NCBI GenBank assembly: GCA_027886185.1
Contig: WOAB01000568.1
Location: forward strand, 12,904,501-12,968,500
Length of the DNA stretch: 64,000 nt
DNA from: Rheum nobile
Lineage: Eukaryota; Streptophyta; Magnoliopsida; Caryophyllales; Polygonaceae
Direction of reading: 5' to 3'
Shown: one piece after another, positions 10,942-23,495 of the stretch
Numbering within the stretch: position 1 is the first letter of the stretch
Layout: the number at the start of each line of letters is the position of its first letter
The notes under the pieces: generated by a model
What the model was told of the DNA's origin: nothing
Seen by the model: the letters and a program-made list of their open reading frames with translations, nothing else
Database searches by the model: none
Position numbers and translations under genes: made by a program

Positions 10942-13317
10942 ATGACCAGGAAATACGTGCCTCCAGACTATCGGAATCAAATGAGATTGGACATTGCCAT
11001 GGCTCGCCAGGGATCGATGACTCCACTCGAGTTCTTTTCCAAGCTTGAAGACATGTATTACAAGGCCAACATCTCTGTTGCACCATCTACTCTGAGGACC
11101 AAATTCTTGAGTGGCTTGAATACTAACATCCGTGATCAACTTGAGATTTTGCCCATCAAAGACATGAACACACTCACCCACACGGCAATGCAAATTCATG
11201 CCCAATTATCTCACCGGAGGTCTTACACATATTCCAGTGGCCAACAAAGGTATTCTTCTAACTCTAGTGGTTTACCTTCTACTAATGTTCGCCCTAGTGC
11301 CTCTACCACAACCGCGTCTAGCCAAGACCCCAAAGCGAAGACCGCGCCACCGGCCACCACGCCGCGACAGAATGCGCCAAGACAGACGCCAGTGAACAAT
11401 GATCGCGCGCGTGATATTGAGTGTTACAAATGTGGTGGAAGAGGCCACTACAAGAAAGATTGTCCCAATGCTCGCAAAGTGTTGTTCTCCACAGCCGCTG
11501 CCGGCTACGAGTCTTGTGAGGACGAGGAGACCACACTTGACGCGATCCCTGAAGACAATGCAAAGGAGGATGAAGACGCGTATGACTGCGAACCCACGTC
11601 TCTGCACGCAGGCACATCATTGAGCTTGGTGATGCGTCGTCTCCTCACCGTCAAGAAAGCCAACTTAAGCGATCAACGAGAGAACTTGTTCCACACAAGG
11701 GCTCTAGTACAAACAGCTTCCTTAAGTGTTATTATTGATGGCAGATCTTATGCAAATATTGTGAATGAGAAGGTTGTCAACCACTTCAAATTGCCTACAA
11801 CGCCTCATCCACAACCTTATGCCCTCCAATGGATTTCTTCTAGTCGAGGTAACACAGTATCTCACCAATGTTTAATTTCTTTTTCTATAGGCCAATACTG
11901 TGATTCTATTCTTTGCGATGTCATTGCAATGGACGCCACCCATATTTTGCTTGGGCGCCCATGGCAATTTGACAGGCGCGTGCTCCATGATGGGTATTTG
12001 AACACTTATGTGTTCAATTACCACGGGAAGCGCGTCACTTTACATCCAATGTCTCCCCATGAGATCTTGCCGGACCAGGTCAAATGCGATCGCCAGAAGG
12101 CCATAGAGACCACGTCCACTATGCCCCAATCTGGTCACACTTCATCTCCTTCAGGCGCTAGCAAGAAGAAGCACAATGCCACAGCTGGGACACCAAGTGC
12201 CCCACATCATTCGTTGCCCCCAGCGCGTCCTTTGCAAGGAACCTGTGAGCAACGCGTTCTTTTGGCCAGACCTAGTGACCTCACTGCATGTGTCACTGGC
12301 AAAGCGCCATGTTTTCTACTTGTGCCAACCCCGTGCATACCAGAATCGTCGAAGAATGCGGTCTTACCATCATCGATCGCGAAGTTACTTGCCGCGTTCC
12401 AAGACGTGTTCCCAGATGAGTTGCCACAAGGATTACCTCCCCTGAGAGGCATTGAGCATCAGATTGTACTTGTTCCAGGTGCTTATTTGCCCAACCGCGC
12501 TGCTTATAGAGCTGGTCCAGAAGAGACCAAGGAACTACAGTGCCAAGTCCAAGATTTGTTAGATCGCGGGTACGTAAGGGAATCTCTTTCCCCTTGTGTT
12601 GTGCCAGTGATCCTTGTGCCCAAGAAAGATGGCACCTGGAGAATGTGTGTTGATTGCCGTGCCATAAACCAGATCACAGTCAAGTATAGGCACCCTATTC
12701 CCCACCTTGATGATATGCTTGATGAACTTCATGGCGCGATACTCTTCTCTAAGATTGATTTGAAAAGTGGTTATCACCAGATCAGAATGAAAGAAGGTGA
12801 TGAATGGAAGACAACATTGAAAACCAAGTATGGGCTTTACCAGTGTCTTGTCATGCCCTTTGGGCTCACGAACGCGCCCAGCACATTCATGCGCGTGATG
12901 AACCACGTGTTGAGATCTTTCCTTGGCAAGTTTGTTGTCGTTTATTTCGATGACATACTTGTGTATTCCCGGAGCCTCGAAGACCATACCGATCATATTC
13001 GACAAGTGTTAGAGTGTCTTCGCCAAGAGCACCTATTCACCAATCTGGCTAAGTGTTCCTTTTGCTCCGCGTCAACCAACTTTCTGGGCTACATTGTTAG
13101 TAGCGATGGTTTATGCGTTGACGAGGAAAAGATCGCGGCCATCAGGGACTGGCCCACGCCTACAACTCCGACACAAGTGCGAAGCTTTCTCGGTCTCGCG
13201 AGCTTTTATCGGCGTTTTGTACGCGACTTTTCCTCCGTTGCCGCGCCACTTCACGAGCTCACCAAGGAAGCACAGTTTTGTGGCAGGATTCCCATGCACG
13301 TACCTTCTCCGCCTTGA
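10942..13317 (+). pseudogene. gag-pol: E2 gag C-terminus, protease and reverse transcriptase (791-codon open frame)
   Basis: This long open frame contains, in order, the end of the capsid region, a CCHC zinc knuckle CYKCGGRGHYKKDCPN (about 11423-11470), an aspartic-protease-like domain (about 11710-12000) and a Ty3-type RT (about 12580-13260). RT landmarks are KKDGTWRMCVDCRAIN, SKIDLKSGYHQIRM, MPFGLTNAPSTFM and the catalytic YFDD at 12943-12954. The protease loop reads DGRS where the relatives E5 and E7 keep DGGS, so the enzyme is probably inactive. The frame ends shortly after RT because of a frameshift near 13270, and RNase H continues in another frame. The ATG at 10942 is internal to gag, not a true start. 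Confidence 0.9.
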
Positions 13318-14984
13318 AGACCGCATTATGCCAAGCGCCATTGCTCCAACTTCAAGATTTCACCAAACACTTCGAAGTAGAGTGTGATGCCTCTGACATA
13401 GGCATTGGTGGTGTGCTACACCAAGAAAAGAGGCCAATTGCCTACTTCAGTGAGAAGCTCACATGAGCCACTCTCAATTACCCCACCTACGACAAGGAGC
13501 TTTATGCCTTAGTACGCGTGCTGAAGACTTGGCAACACTACCTCTGGCCGCGTGAGTTTGTCATCCACAGTGATCATGCCGCAATGAGCTACTTGAAGAG
13601 CCAAGCTCACCTCAATCGCCGCCATGCTCGCTGGGTGGAGTTTCTGGAGACTTTCCCTTATGTCGTTGTTCACAAGAAAGGGAAAGATAACATCGTTGCT
13701 GATGCGCTGTCCCGCAGGTATGTTCTCTTGACTCAAGTGCAAACTAAGATTTTGGGTTTTGCTTTGATTAAAGATTTATATGCTAGTGACCCTTTCTTTT
13801 CCCCTATTCTTGAGCACTGCCTGAGATCGCGTGAGTTTGATACATTTTACCTTTCTGAGGGTTATTTGTATAAGGCTAGTCGTCTATGCATTCCTAGATC
13901 TTCCATTAGGCTCCTATTGATTGAGGAAGCACACGCGAGTCGTGGACACTTTGGGATTAGGAAGACCTTAGACGCGCTGAGATAACATTTCTTTTGGCCT
14001 AACATGACCCACCAAGTGACTAGGTTTTGTAGGAGTTGTGTGACTTGCCAGAGAGCGAAAGCTAAGTCTAGTCCTCACGGCCTCTACACTCCTTTGCCCA
14101 TTCCGAGTGCCCCCTGAGAAGATTTATCTATGGATTTCATCACGGGTTTGCCCCTCTCTAGACGAGGTAAAGACTCTATTTTTGTGGTCGTAGATAGATT
14201 TTCTAAGATGGCACATTTTATAGCTTGTAAGACCACCAATAGTGCTAGTGAGATTGCTGATTTATTCTTTGAGCATGTGGTGCGTCTTCATGGAGTACCG
14301 CATACCATTGTTAGTGACAGAGATTCTAAGTTTGTTGGTCATTTTTGGAGAACTCTTTGGGGAAAGCTAGGAACCAAACTCCTATTCTAGACTAGCTACC
14401 ACCCCCAAACCGATGGCCAAACGGAGGTCACCAATAGAACTCTAGGAGCCCTCCTTCGCACGATGCTCAAAGCCAACCCTAAGCGTTGGGAGGACTTACA
14501 ATCGATGCAGGCACACGACGACCAAGCTGACACCTTTTGAGATGGTGTATGGCATCAACCCCTTGACACCACTGGATTTGTCGCCGCACCCTCTCTGAGA
14601 TCCAGTGCATATATCCGCCTCACATCGCGCTGATCAAGTCCAAGAGCTTCATCGAAAGACCAAGGATCAGCTGGAGAGGAGGGCCGCGCAGTATGCCTCG
14701 TAGAAGAATTCAGGCCGCCGCCGCATCGTCTTTGCCCCCGGGGACCTTGTCTGGGTACATCTACGAAAAGAGAGGTTCCCCTCGCTACGTAAGCACAAAC
14801 TAGCCCCACGTGGAGATGGCCCCTACCGCGTGATAAAGGCCATAGGGGACAATGCCTATCAACTCGAGCTCCCACCAGATTTTGGAGTCCACGCGTCCTT
14901 CAACGTGGCAGACTTGACTCCATATGTTGAGCCAGAGTTTGATGATGGTGAAGTGGGGATGCTTCACAGCCAAGTGGGGGAGGG
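13278..14984 (+). pseudogene. pol: E2 RNase H and integrase (broken)
   Basis: RNase H: FEVECDASDIGIGGVL, then HSDHAAMSYLKS and VVADALS-type ending. Integrase zinc domain: H...H near 13930-13960 and CxxC (SCVTCQRAKA) near 14035-14060. Catalytic core from MDFITGLPLS (14130) through IVSDRDSKF, with the E in QTDGQTEV after a stop. Breaks: TGA 13464, TAA 13983, TGA 14115, TAG 14388, then a deletion near 14505 relative to E7 that shifts frame. The C-terminal part ERFPSLRKHKLAPRGDGPYRV..NAYQLELP..FNVADL (about 14775-14940) is the integrase C-terminal region. No chromodomain is visible. Confidence 0.88.
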
Positions 14985-15923
14985 TGATGTGACCCTGCCT
15001 CCCATGACGGCCCAAGACGAGGAAGAAGCTATGAGCCTACGCTCAAAGGGCCCAGTAACAAGGTCTAGGTCCAAGGCCATCGCCGCCACCGTCGCGTCAC
15101 TTATCGCACGCGCTGCCGCCAGCCAAGGAAGCCCAGAGACCAATCCAAGGCTCGTCGTCCTCGCCACCATCGGAAGTTCTGAAGACTGTGAAAAGGCCGC
15201 GTTCTTTTGAAGACTGTGCCACCTCGTCGTCTCACGCGATGATCTCTTCAAAACCTTCAACGCGTCCATGAGTTTCACGCGTTCTTTTTAAGACATTATC
15301 TATATTTGGTATTTCCAGCTTGTTTAGATAGTTTCCTTATTTGCAACGTTTTAGATAGTTTCCTTATTTATAGCGTTTAAGATAGTTTCCTTTTATCTTT
15401 TAGGATTTGTGCCTTTTGCATGCTTACATGGGCTAGCCCTTAGGCTCGTTTCGACCCAAGCCCATTAGGTCTTGGTCGAGACCTCTTCTCTATTTATACC
15501 CTACTTTGTACTCTTTATTTCTCACGTTCAAAGTTAAAGTTCAAGGTTTAAAGTCGAGTGTTAATCCCTCCTTCCCTTGATCGGACGTCACCCATATCCC
15601 TCTCATCCCCATTCACTCTGCCGCCGACTCTACGGCAACCACTCGATCTCCATCGAGCTTATCCCCTCCGCAGTTGACGCTACGACATCAACGACTTGTC
15701 CCTTCAAGTCGTCTATCCCTCCATTCAATCACTTCCGCCACCACTATCCATACTCCCATCAACTCGCTTCCATCTCCACCGTGATCACCACCACCACCAC
15801 CATCGCATTCTTCCGTTTGCGATCACCACCATTGTGACGTTCAGACGTGACTTCCCAACCAAGACTAGATCCAAGACGTCTCCTTTGACAACTTGGCTTG
15901 ACACAGGAGGCAAGGACACATCA
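14985..15923 (+). mobile_element. E2 3' LTR
   Basis: Starts TGATGTGACC and ends GGACACATCA, with TATA-type box at 15491-15498. Bases 14985-15210 are open in the integrase frame and encode a tail with GEGDVTLPPM and GPVTRSRSK. A similar GP-TRSR motif is typical of CRM integrase tails, and the LTR/ORF overlap is seen again in E7. Confidence 0.9.
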
Positions 15924-15928
15924 GAAAG

Positions 15929-16443
15929 CCACCATGCTCCCTCCGTGTTCAGCATCGCTCAATCATCCCGGCCTCACTCCGGCTTGACGTTCACGGAAGA
16001 GGACGCGGAAGGGCTGCACATGCCTCATACAGAACCCCTTGTGATTCATGCCCATCTAGGAACCAAGATGGTGAGACGTGTCCTGGTGGATTCTGGCGCG
16101 TCGGTGGATATTCTTTATTTCGACGCGTTCGAGCAACTAGGTAAATCTCCCAATTCCCTCAAACCCTTTGTCGGGAAGCTGGTAACCTTCTCTGGGGAGG
16201 AAGTAGATGTCGCGGGCACGATAGAGTTGAAGATGACATTGGGAACCAGTCCCGTTCGGCGCGTGGAAGATATCGAGTTCACCGTGGTACGACTCTCGGC
16301 ATCATATAACGCAATAATGGGCTGCGTCTCCCTCATGAAGTTTCAAGCAACTCTCTCCATCTACCACCTAAAATTAAAATTCCCTGTGGGCGATAAAGTT
16401 GGGGAGTTCAGAGGCCACCAAGAGGAAGCGTGGGGTTGCTATC
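15929..16443 (+). pseudogene. pol: E1 protease region (piece between E2 and E3)
   Basis: Continues the E1 frame after E2. Aspartic protease signature VDSGASVDIL lies at about 16087-16116, followed by a flap-like segment and YNAIMG (about 16306-16323). DSGAS rather than DTGAS is normal for Tat-type proteases. The piece ends at GCYL where E3 inserted; it reads on at 20496 as a CY-SSLRS stretch, a common Tat landmark between protease and RT. No stop lies within this piece. Confidence 0.88.
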
Positions 16444-17811
16444 TGATAGGCGTTTTGTCGCATGCACCTAACAAAGTAAACCTCAAAAACCTAACTAATG
16501 TAGTCTGGTAAGTAAGGGTCGAATCCCACAGAGAATCAAGCTATATATCCTGTTTGCCAAAACGTTCACCAATTGATAACAAAGACAAATGGGGGAGTTT
16601 ATATGAATCTAACTAAGAAAATGATAAGTAAAACATAAATAGCTTGGCTAGACAAATATCCACCTTCAGTTTGGTTGAACGATCATTGATTATCCCTAGT
16701 TCTCAATTCTTATGAATGTCCTAATCCCTGTTCTAAATTAATTACCAGTCCAACTAGTCCTGATAATCCTAACTATTAAACAATCAAGAAACTATCAAGA
16801 ATCAATTTAACAGCAGCAGTAAGCTCAGGAATAGATAGACTCATGCAATACTTAAAAACTAGTAAGTACTCGACATACAATCAATTCTCTTCACAATAAA
16901 CATTCACAACTAGTTCCTGTAAATCATGGTTACAACTCTGAATTAGGGATGAATAATATTAATCTCAACAAGTTGACCAGATTAGGGGAACCAACACTAT
17001 AGATAATACCAATCTCAACTAGTTTGTCAGGCTAGGGAAACTAATATTAATAATACTAATCACAACAACTGATGAACTAGATCAACCAATAGAATTCAAA
17101 ACCCTAACCCTGCAGTATGAATAATACCAATAAAACTAGGTGATCAGGCTAGAGAAATCAGTAAAACTCAATGGGATGAAGCGCAAGAAAATCATAACAT
17201 TCAAGGATAAAGAAAGGTATTATCTCAATATCAACTTCAAACCAAGGCTTCAATTGTCTAGCCAAAAACAAAACAAAGAACTAAACTAAGAAAATGGAAA
17301 AGATGAAGAAAGGTAAAACCCAACTTGGGGTAGAACCCAACTTACAAAACTGATGTTCTAAAGGAAGAATATAAAGACTTTGCAAAACCTAATTTCCTAA
17401 AAGATAACAATAACAATCTCTAAAATAAAATAAAAGAAATAAAATAAACTAAAGATCTCGGACGAAAATCGTGTCTCCGCACCGCACCAGGAAAGGAAAT
17501 CCGCGACCGCGGAAATGCTTATGTCGCTCCCCTCAGCTACTGTCGTCCATCCGCGCCCGCTGCCAAACTTCCGTGCCCGTGGCCAGGCATTCCGCGCCCG
17601 CGGCCAGGCATTCCGCTGTGACTTCTTCGTTCTGCTACAACTCTCTCCTTTGGTGCTTCATCCTTAAGTCTTCCTTTAAGCACTCAAAACCACCAAATCA
17701 ACACTTCTTCTCCAAAACTCCATTCTCCTATATTGTGTCCTAAACACACATAAATGGCACCTAATATCCAGTAACAACTCCTAGTTTTGCACTACAAAAT
17801 AGAGTGGATCA
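16444..17811 (-). mobile_element. E3 3' LTR
   Basis: On the plus strand it starts TGATAGGCG and ends GTGGATCA. Adjacent AATTTCCCC (plus strand) is the complement of the polypurine tract GGGGAAATT. GC-rich CCGCGACCGCGG and related words cluster at about 17500-17615. Confidence 0.88.
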
Positions 17812-19120
17812 AATTTCCCCATGCTTAAACCTTGCTCGTCCTCGAGTAAGCTAATAGAAACCTACTCCTACAATGAAATACTCAAGGTCTTAGGAAGCAC
17901 ACCAAAACTATCTCCACTAAGAACTGCACCTAATGATGAATCTCCATAGTACCAACATATCAACACAACACACAAGCTTAAAGGAAAGTAGAGTACTTCC
18001 CCCAAGCTTAACCCGAACACTATAGAGTGAAAGTGACCATCTAATCCTAGCCTCCATCTATCTTCTTATAACTCCCAAAGTGACCTACTCAAATCCTCCT
18101 TATAACTCCAACACTTATGTCACCACGCCAGAAAAAATGAGGAATCCTAATAATCACTCTTCTTCTTTTCACTCATTTTGCCCAGGTGCCCTTTCGGGTT
18201 TTCACATGGCCACTCATTTCATTTTTCTATAGATGGGCTCACAAAACTCACATCACTCTTGACCTCTTATTACCCTAGCCTAATGCTGGTCCGGGCCACC
18301 TGCTTATTGCCTAAGCCGCCCTTTCGGGTTTTCGACTTATCCCATGATTTTCTTTTCTTTTCTTTTTCAAATAAAAGAAATACGAAATCACAAATATATA
18401 CATAGATAGATAGCAAGTACATTCTTCTCCCCCATGCTTGAATAATGCATTGTCCTCAATGTATTGAAAGACAGATAAATGATTAGGGAAAGAAGAAAAT
18501 ACTCACTGATGTACGCCGAGGTGGTCATCTTCGTCAATAACGCCAGAAGGGTACGCATGGATGTAGGGGTCCCTTAAACTTCATCACCACTTCTTAATCG
18601 AACTTCCCAAGAGATAGACCAAGCATTGCTGAAAATCCGAACTCAATATGCACTGGTGGTGACGGACAGATGAAGACGTATAGCAAGGAACAACAGCAAA
18701 TGATAGATCAAGGGAAAACTGGTTGTTGCTCGCGAAAGAGACGAAAAGGGCCGCCATTCTGGATCAACGTGATCGCAGTGGTGAAAACCGCAGTCGCGGT
18801 TCTTGTACTGGACACCGACGATTTTTATTTTTTTCTGACTAAACCCTAAAATCGCCGCGGCGGCCGCGATCGCGGTTTTAAAGTCGCGATCGCGGTTTCT
18901 TCTTTAATGTTTGCCGCGGTCGCGGTGTTTAGGCCCCGGTCGCGGTTTTTCTTCTATTCTTCCTACTCCTGCGGATTAGTTGAAAAATGAAATGAGAACA
19001 CGAAAACACAACAAAGAGGAAAAATAAAAGAAAAAGATAGTGTCTTGATGATCAAATCGATAAACAATCACATAAACAAGAAAATACAGACTTTAGATTC
19101 CCCGGCAACGGCGCCAAATT
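17812..19120 (-). other. E3 internal region, no coding
   Basis: Read leftward, this holds a leader, a cluster of CCGCGATCGCGG-type words (18770-18960) and the same 3' non-coding block as E4 35800-36410, including AACCCGAAAGGGCG in inverse orientation at 18180-18340. No gag or pol remains. E3 would need proteins in trans. Confidence 0.75.
19100..19116 (-). other. E3 primer binding site
   Basis: The complement reads TGGCGCCGTTGCCGGGG, matching the 3' end of plant tRNA-Asp as used by Athila elements. It fixes the minus-strand orientation of E3. Confidence 0.85.
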
Positions 19121-20490
19121 TGATAGGCATTTTGTCAAATGCACCTAACAAAGTAAACCTCAAAAACCTAACTAATGTAGTCTCGTAAGTAAGGGTCGAA
19201 TCCCACAGAGAATCAAGCTATATATCCTATTTGCCAAAACGTTCACCAATTGATAACAAAAACAAAGGGGGGAGTTTATACGAATCTAACTAAGAAAATG
19301 ATAAGTAAAACATAAATAGCTTGGCTAGACAAATATCCACCTTCAGTTTGGTTGATCGATCATGGATTATCCCTAGTTCTCAATTCTTATGAATGTCCTA
19401 ATCCCTGTTCTAAATTAATTACCAGTCCAACTAGTCTTGATAATCCTAACTATTAAACAATCAAGAAACTATCAAGAATCAATTTAACAGTAGCAATAAG
19501 CTCAGGAATAGATAGGCTTATGCAATACTTCACAACGTACTCGACATGCAATCAATTCTCTTCACAATAAACATTCACAACTAGTTCCTGTAAATCATGG
19601 TTACAACTCTGAATTAGGGATGAACAATATTAATCTCAACAAGTTGACCAGATTAGGGGAACCAGCACTATAGATAATACCAATCTCAACTAGTTTGTCA
19701 GGCTAGGGAAACTAATATTAATAATACTAATCACAACAATTGATGAACTAGATCAACCAATAGAATTCAAAACCCTAACCATGCAGTATGAATAATACCA
19801 ATAAAACTAGGTGATCAGGCTAGAGAAATCAGTAAAACTCAATGGGATGAAGCGTAAGAAAATCATAACATTCAAGGATAAAGAAAGGTATAATCTCAAT
19901 ATCAACTTCAAACCAAGGCTTTAATTATCTAGCCAAAAACAAAACAAAGAACTAAACTAAGAAAAGGGAAAAGAGAAAGAAAGGTAAAACCCAACTTGGG
20001 GTAGAACCCAACTTTCAAAACTGATGTTCTAAAGGAAGAATATAAAGACTTTGCAAAACCTAATTTCCTAAAAGATAACAATAATAATCTCTAAAAGAAA
20101 AGAAAATAAATAAAACAAACTAAAGATCTCGGAAGAAAATCGCGTCTCCGCACCGCGCTAGGAAAGGAAATCCGCGACCGCGGAAATGCTTATGTCGCTC
20201 CCCTCAGCTACTGTCGTCCATCCGCGCCCACTGCCAGACTTCCACGCTCGTGGCCAGGCATTATGCGCCCGTGGCCAGGCATTCCGCTGCGACTTCTTCG
20301 TTCTACTGCAGCTCTCTCCTTTGGTGCTTCGTCTTCAACTCCTTAAGTCTTCCTTTAAGTACTCAAAACCACCAAATCAACTCTTCTTCTCCAAAACTCC
20401 ATTCTCCTATATTGTGTCCTAAACACACATAAATGACACCTAATATCCAGTAACAACTCCTAGTTACGCACTACAAAGTAGATCGGATCA
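19121..20490 (-). mobile_element. E3 5' LTR
   Basis: Plus-strand start TGATAGGCA, end CGGATCA. 1370 bp versus 1368 bp in the partner. The same GC-rich word cluster lies near 20160-20290, with several words already decayed. Confidence 0.88.
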
Positions 20491-20495
20491 CTATT

Positions 20496-22224
20496 TGTCT
20501 TCCTTGAGATCAAGACCACAAAGCCCCGTGTAAATGGTTAAGAAGCAAGACATGAAGATGGAAATAGGGGACCCCCTATCTGATGATGCACAAAAATTCG
20601 AAAAGATCGTGCTAAGTCCATTTGAGAATAAAGAGGAGAAATTATTCGTCGGGGGATGCATGATCAGAAGCCTCGCCCAAGAGCTAGAACGTCTGCTTAC
20701 TATCTCGCGGGATGTGTTCGCCTAGAGTATTGAAGACTTGAAAGGTGTACCCCCGACAGTAGTCACTCATTCGCTCAATATTGATCATGCAGCCCAACCC
20801 GTAGTCCAAAGGAAAAGGAAGATGAACGAAGAACGCGTTAAAGCTGCCAATGCTAAGGTCGAGAGACTGCTCCGAGCTGGGTTCATCCGTGAAGTCAAAT
20901 ATCCCAAATGGTTATCCAATGTGGTGTTAGTAAAAAAGGCCAGCGGGAAGTGGAGAATGTGCGTGGATTTCAAAGATGTGAACAAGGCTTGCCCAAAGGA
21001 CAACTACCCGTTACCCTACATAGATGACCTTGTCGACTCCACCGCGGGAAATATGGCACTGAGCTTTTTGGATGCTTATTCAGGTTACAACTAGATTCAG
21101 ATGGATCCACGCGATGAGGAAAACATTGCCTTGATGTCAACCCCGAAAAGGTTGCTGATGTCGTCGCGATGAGATCTCCGAGGTCCAAAACTGAGATCCA
21201 AAAACTCAATGGCGCGGTTAACTACTTGAGCCGGTTTTGCTCGCGACTGGCAGATAGGTCTCTCCCCTTCTTCGCTGCTCTGAAGAAGAACGAGAAATTC
21301 GTGTGGACCAAAAAGTTGGAGCAGTCCTTCTAGAGCCTCAAGGTCTACCTCAACCAACTGCCCACTCTCTCTCCACCTCTTCGCGGCGAAGATCTTCAAC
21401 TTTACCTCGTAGTTAGTCCTACCACTATCAGCGTGGTATTATCCAGAGAAAGCAGCTACCCAGTATATTTCGTGAGCAGGGTCCTACAGCCCGTCGAACA
21501 AAGATACTCTCCCGCGGAGAAGGTAGCATTAGCCGTGGTATCGGCAGCTCGACGTCTGAGACCATACTTCCAAACTCATTTTGTCCAGGTTATGTCTGAT
21601 TTTTCTTTACGACAAATTTTGCATCAACCTGCGCTGTCTGGCCGAATGACCAAGTGGGCCGTCGAGCTGTCAGAATTTGACATCTCCTACTTACCATGCA
21701 CAGTTATCAAAGCATAAGACTTAGCCGACTTCATCGTTGAAGCAAGTTTTGTTGTCTCAGAAGAGCTGAATCTCGAGGAGTGGAGGGTTTTCGTTGACGG
21801 ATCGAAGTGTGACGCGGGAGGTGGAGCGGGGATAGTACTGGAAGGCCCCGCGTCTTTAGAAGCTCAGTACGCCCTTAACTTCGCGTTCCCCGTTACCAAT
21901 ACCGAAGCAGTGTATGAAGCCCTAATTGCTGGCCTAGAAATTGCTCTTCTAAATGGCGCGCGAAGAATCCAAGCTTTCACTGATTCGGAAGTAGTGGCGC
22001 GACAAGTGATGGGATAGTATGAAGCTAAGACAGGATCGCTCCCCGACTATTGCGCAAAGGTCAAATCCATGGCATCTTGCCTGGACGCGTTCTACGTAGA
22101 ATCCATACCACATTCTTCGAACACCAGAGCAGACGCCCTTTCAAAACTTGGCACAAACTTGCCACTGGAGGCAGGAAACAAGGTGTTAGTAGAAAGAAAG
22201 ATGACCAAAGGAGTGACCAGCTAG
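20496..22224 (+). pseudogene. pol: E1 reverse transcriptase and both RNase H domains (broken, RT core deleted)
   Basis: RT begins with the Tat-type region around 20738-21094: GFIREVKYPKWLSNVV, KASGKWRMCVDF and SFLDAYSGYN. At about 21135 the sequence jumps from the ENIA segment to NPEKV, so the RT middle with the catalytic Y/F-x-D-D box is missing. The first RNase H (about 21430-21715) is degenerate, as is usual in Tat. An archaeal-type second RNase H follows (21785-22110) with D-E-D in FVDGSK, EAVYEALIAGLE and FTDSEVV. Stops at 20531, 20723, 21092, 21331, 21715, 22015 and 22222; those at GYN-QI, S-F-Q and FA-W-S fall where Q or W is conserved. Confidence 0.88.
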
Positions 22225-23460
22225 GTGATGAGCATTCAGCCTAAAGAAAGCTGGGTTAATCCCATCTCACAGTACATTGAACACGACAACCTTCCTAACA
22301 ATGCTCTTGAGGCAAGGAAAACCAAAGCAAAGGCCGCACGATATTGTATCAGGGGAGGGAGACTTTACAGGAAGGGATTCGTTGAGGCTGATCTATTGTG
22401 TGTCGATGCGCGAAGGGCGGCTGAAATCCTAAAAGAGGCTCATGAAGGGGTTTGCGGAGGCCACCCAGGTTGAAGATCGCTAGCCTAAGGAATTACTCGA
22501 AGGGGATACTTATGGCCTACCCTGAGGACTGATGCCACCAACTATGTTAAGAGATGTGACATGTGTCAGTGACATGTGTCAGAGACATGCTAATATCCTC
22601 CATCTCCTCGCGTCTAATCTAAAGCCGATTCACACGGCGTGACCATTCGCCCTCTGGGGAATGGATATCTTGGGCCCTTTTCCTAAAGCGGCAGGACAAA
22701 CCCGTTATATCCTAGTGATCGTGGATTACTTTACCAAGTGGATAGAAGCTGAGGCTATGGCCACGATCACCGTGGCAAAGGTGTGCTCGTTCCTCTGGAA
22801 AAATCGCATATGCCGTTTTGGAGTGCCCTGGTCCATTGTCACTGATCATGGTCCTCAGTTCGACTCTCAAGAAGTCTGCGATCTCTGCTTATCCTTGAAT
22901 ATTACCTTGAAATTCTCATCTATGGCCCACCCGCAGGCAAATGGACAAGTCGAGAATGTCAACGCGCGAATCCTCGACGACCTAAGAAGAAGGTTGACTG
23001 GAGCGCATGGGAGGTGGGCTGAAATACTGCCCTTGGTGCTATGGACATACCGCACCATGGCACGACGAGCTTCAGGAGAGACCCTTTCTCCATGGTCTAC
23101 GGTATCGAGGCTGTTGTTCCTGTGGAACCATTGGTGCCTTCAGCCCGAGTGTTTGATTTCGAGCCGAAGAGCAATGAGGATTCTCTCAAACTTGACATGT
23201 ACTTAAGGGAAGAGTTGTGTGATATTGCAGCTTTGAGGTCTGAGGAATACAAGCGCCGAACCGCGTCATATTACAACAAAAAGGTGAGACCACGTTCACT
23301 CAAAAAAGGGACTTGGTGCTACGACGTGTTGACGGGGGCAAGCTTGATCCAAAGTGGGAAGGTCCATACCTCCTTAGTGATGAAGTCCACGAGGGCGCGT
23401 TCAAACTACGTGATGAAAATGGGGCAACCGTACCCAAAACCAGGAACGTGGCTCGCCTGA
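22225..23460 (+). pseudogene. pol: E1 integrase (broken)
   Basis: Zinc domain: H...H around 22441-22464 and the first C-x-x-C half at RCDMCQ (about 22550). A 13-bp tandem duplication at 22557-22582 shifts the frame inside this domain. Catalytic core from MDILGPFP (22661): D in MDIL, D in IVTDHGPQF, E in ANGQVENVN. A further frameshift near 23050 moves the C-terminal part (VVPVEP..., RSLKKGTWCYDV) to another frame ending at 23460. The domain order and catalytic residues are normal for Tat integrases; only the frame is damaged. Confidence 0.87.
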
Positions 23461-23495
23461 AGAAATATTATGCCTAAAGCAGTACCCAGAGTTAA

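Larger units (their letters stand above)
7752..15923 (+). mobile_element. E2: CRM-like Ty3/gypsy retrotransposon inserted in E1
   Basis: Seen: LTRs at 7752-8692 (941 bp) and 14985-15923 (939 bp), perfect target duplication GAAAG at 7747-7751 and 15924-15928, a primer binding site after the first LTR, and a purine tract AAGTGGGGGAGGG before the second. It encodes gag, CCHC knuckle, protease, RT, RNase H and integrase in the usual Ty3/gypsy order. An integrase tail running into the 3' LTR and an initiator-Met type primer site resemble CRM chromoviruses; the lineage name is inference. By eye the LTRs differ at about 35 positions including small indels. Several stops and frameshifts make it inactive. 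Confidence 0.93.
16444..20490 (-). mobile_element. E3: non-coding Athila-type LTR element on the minus strand
   Basis: Seen: near-identical LTRs at 16444-17811 and 19121-20490, target site CTATC (16439-16443) versus CTATT (20491-20495, one mismatch). The complement of an Asp-type primer site lies just left of the right LTR, so transcription would run leftward. The internal part is only 1309 bp and has no ORF of note. LTR sequence on the minus strand (TGATC...TACTTTGTAGTG) matches E4. E3 is therefore a non-autonomous derivative of the E4 family that lost gag and pol. Confidence 0.9.

Noticed and set aside
12559..13005. Minus-strand frame of 148 residues
   Set aside because: It is the reverse-strand shadow of the E2 RT domain, which has clear motifs on the plus strand.
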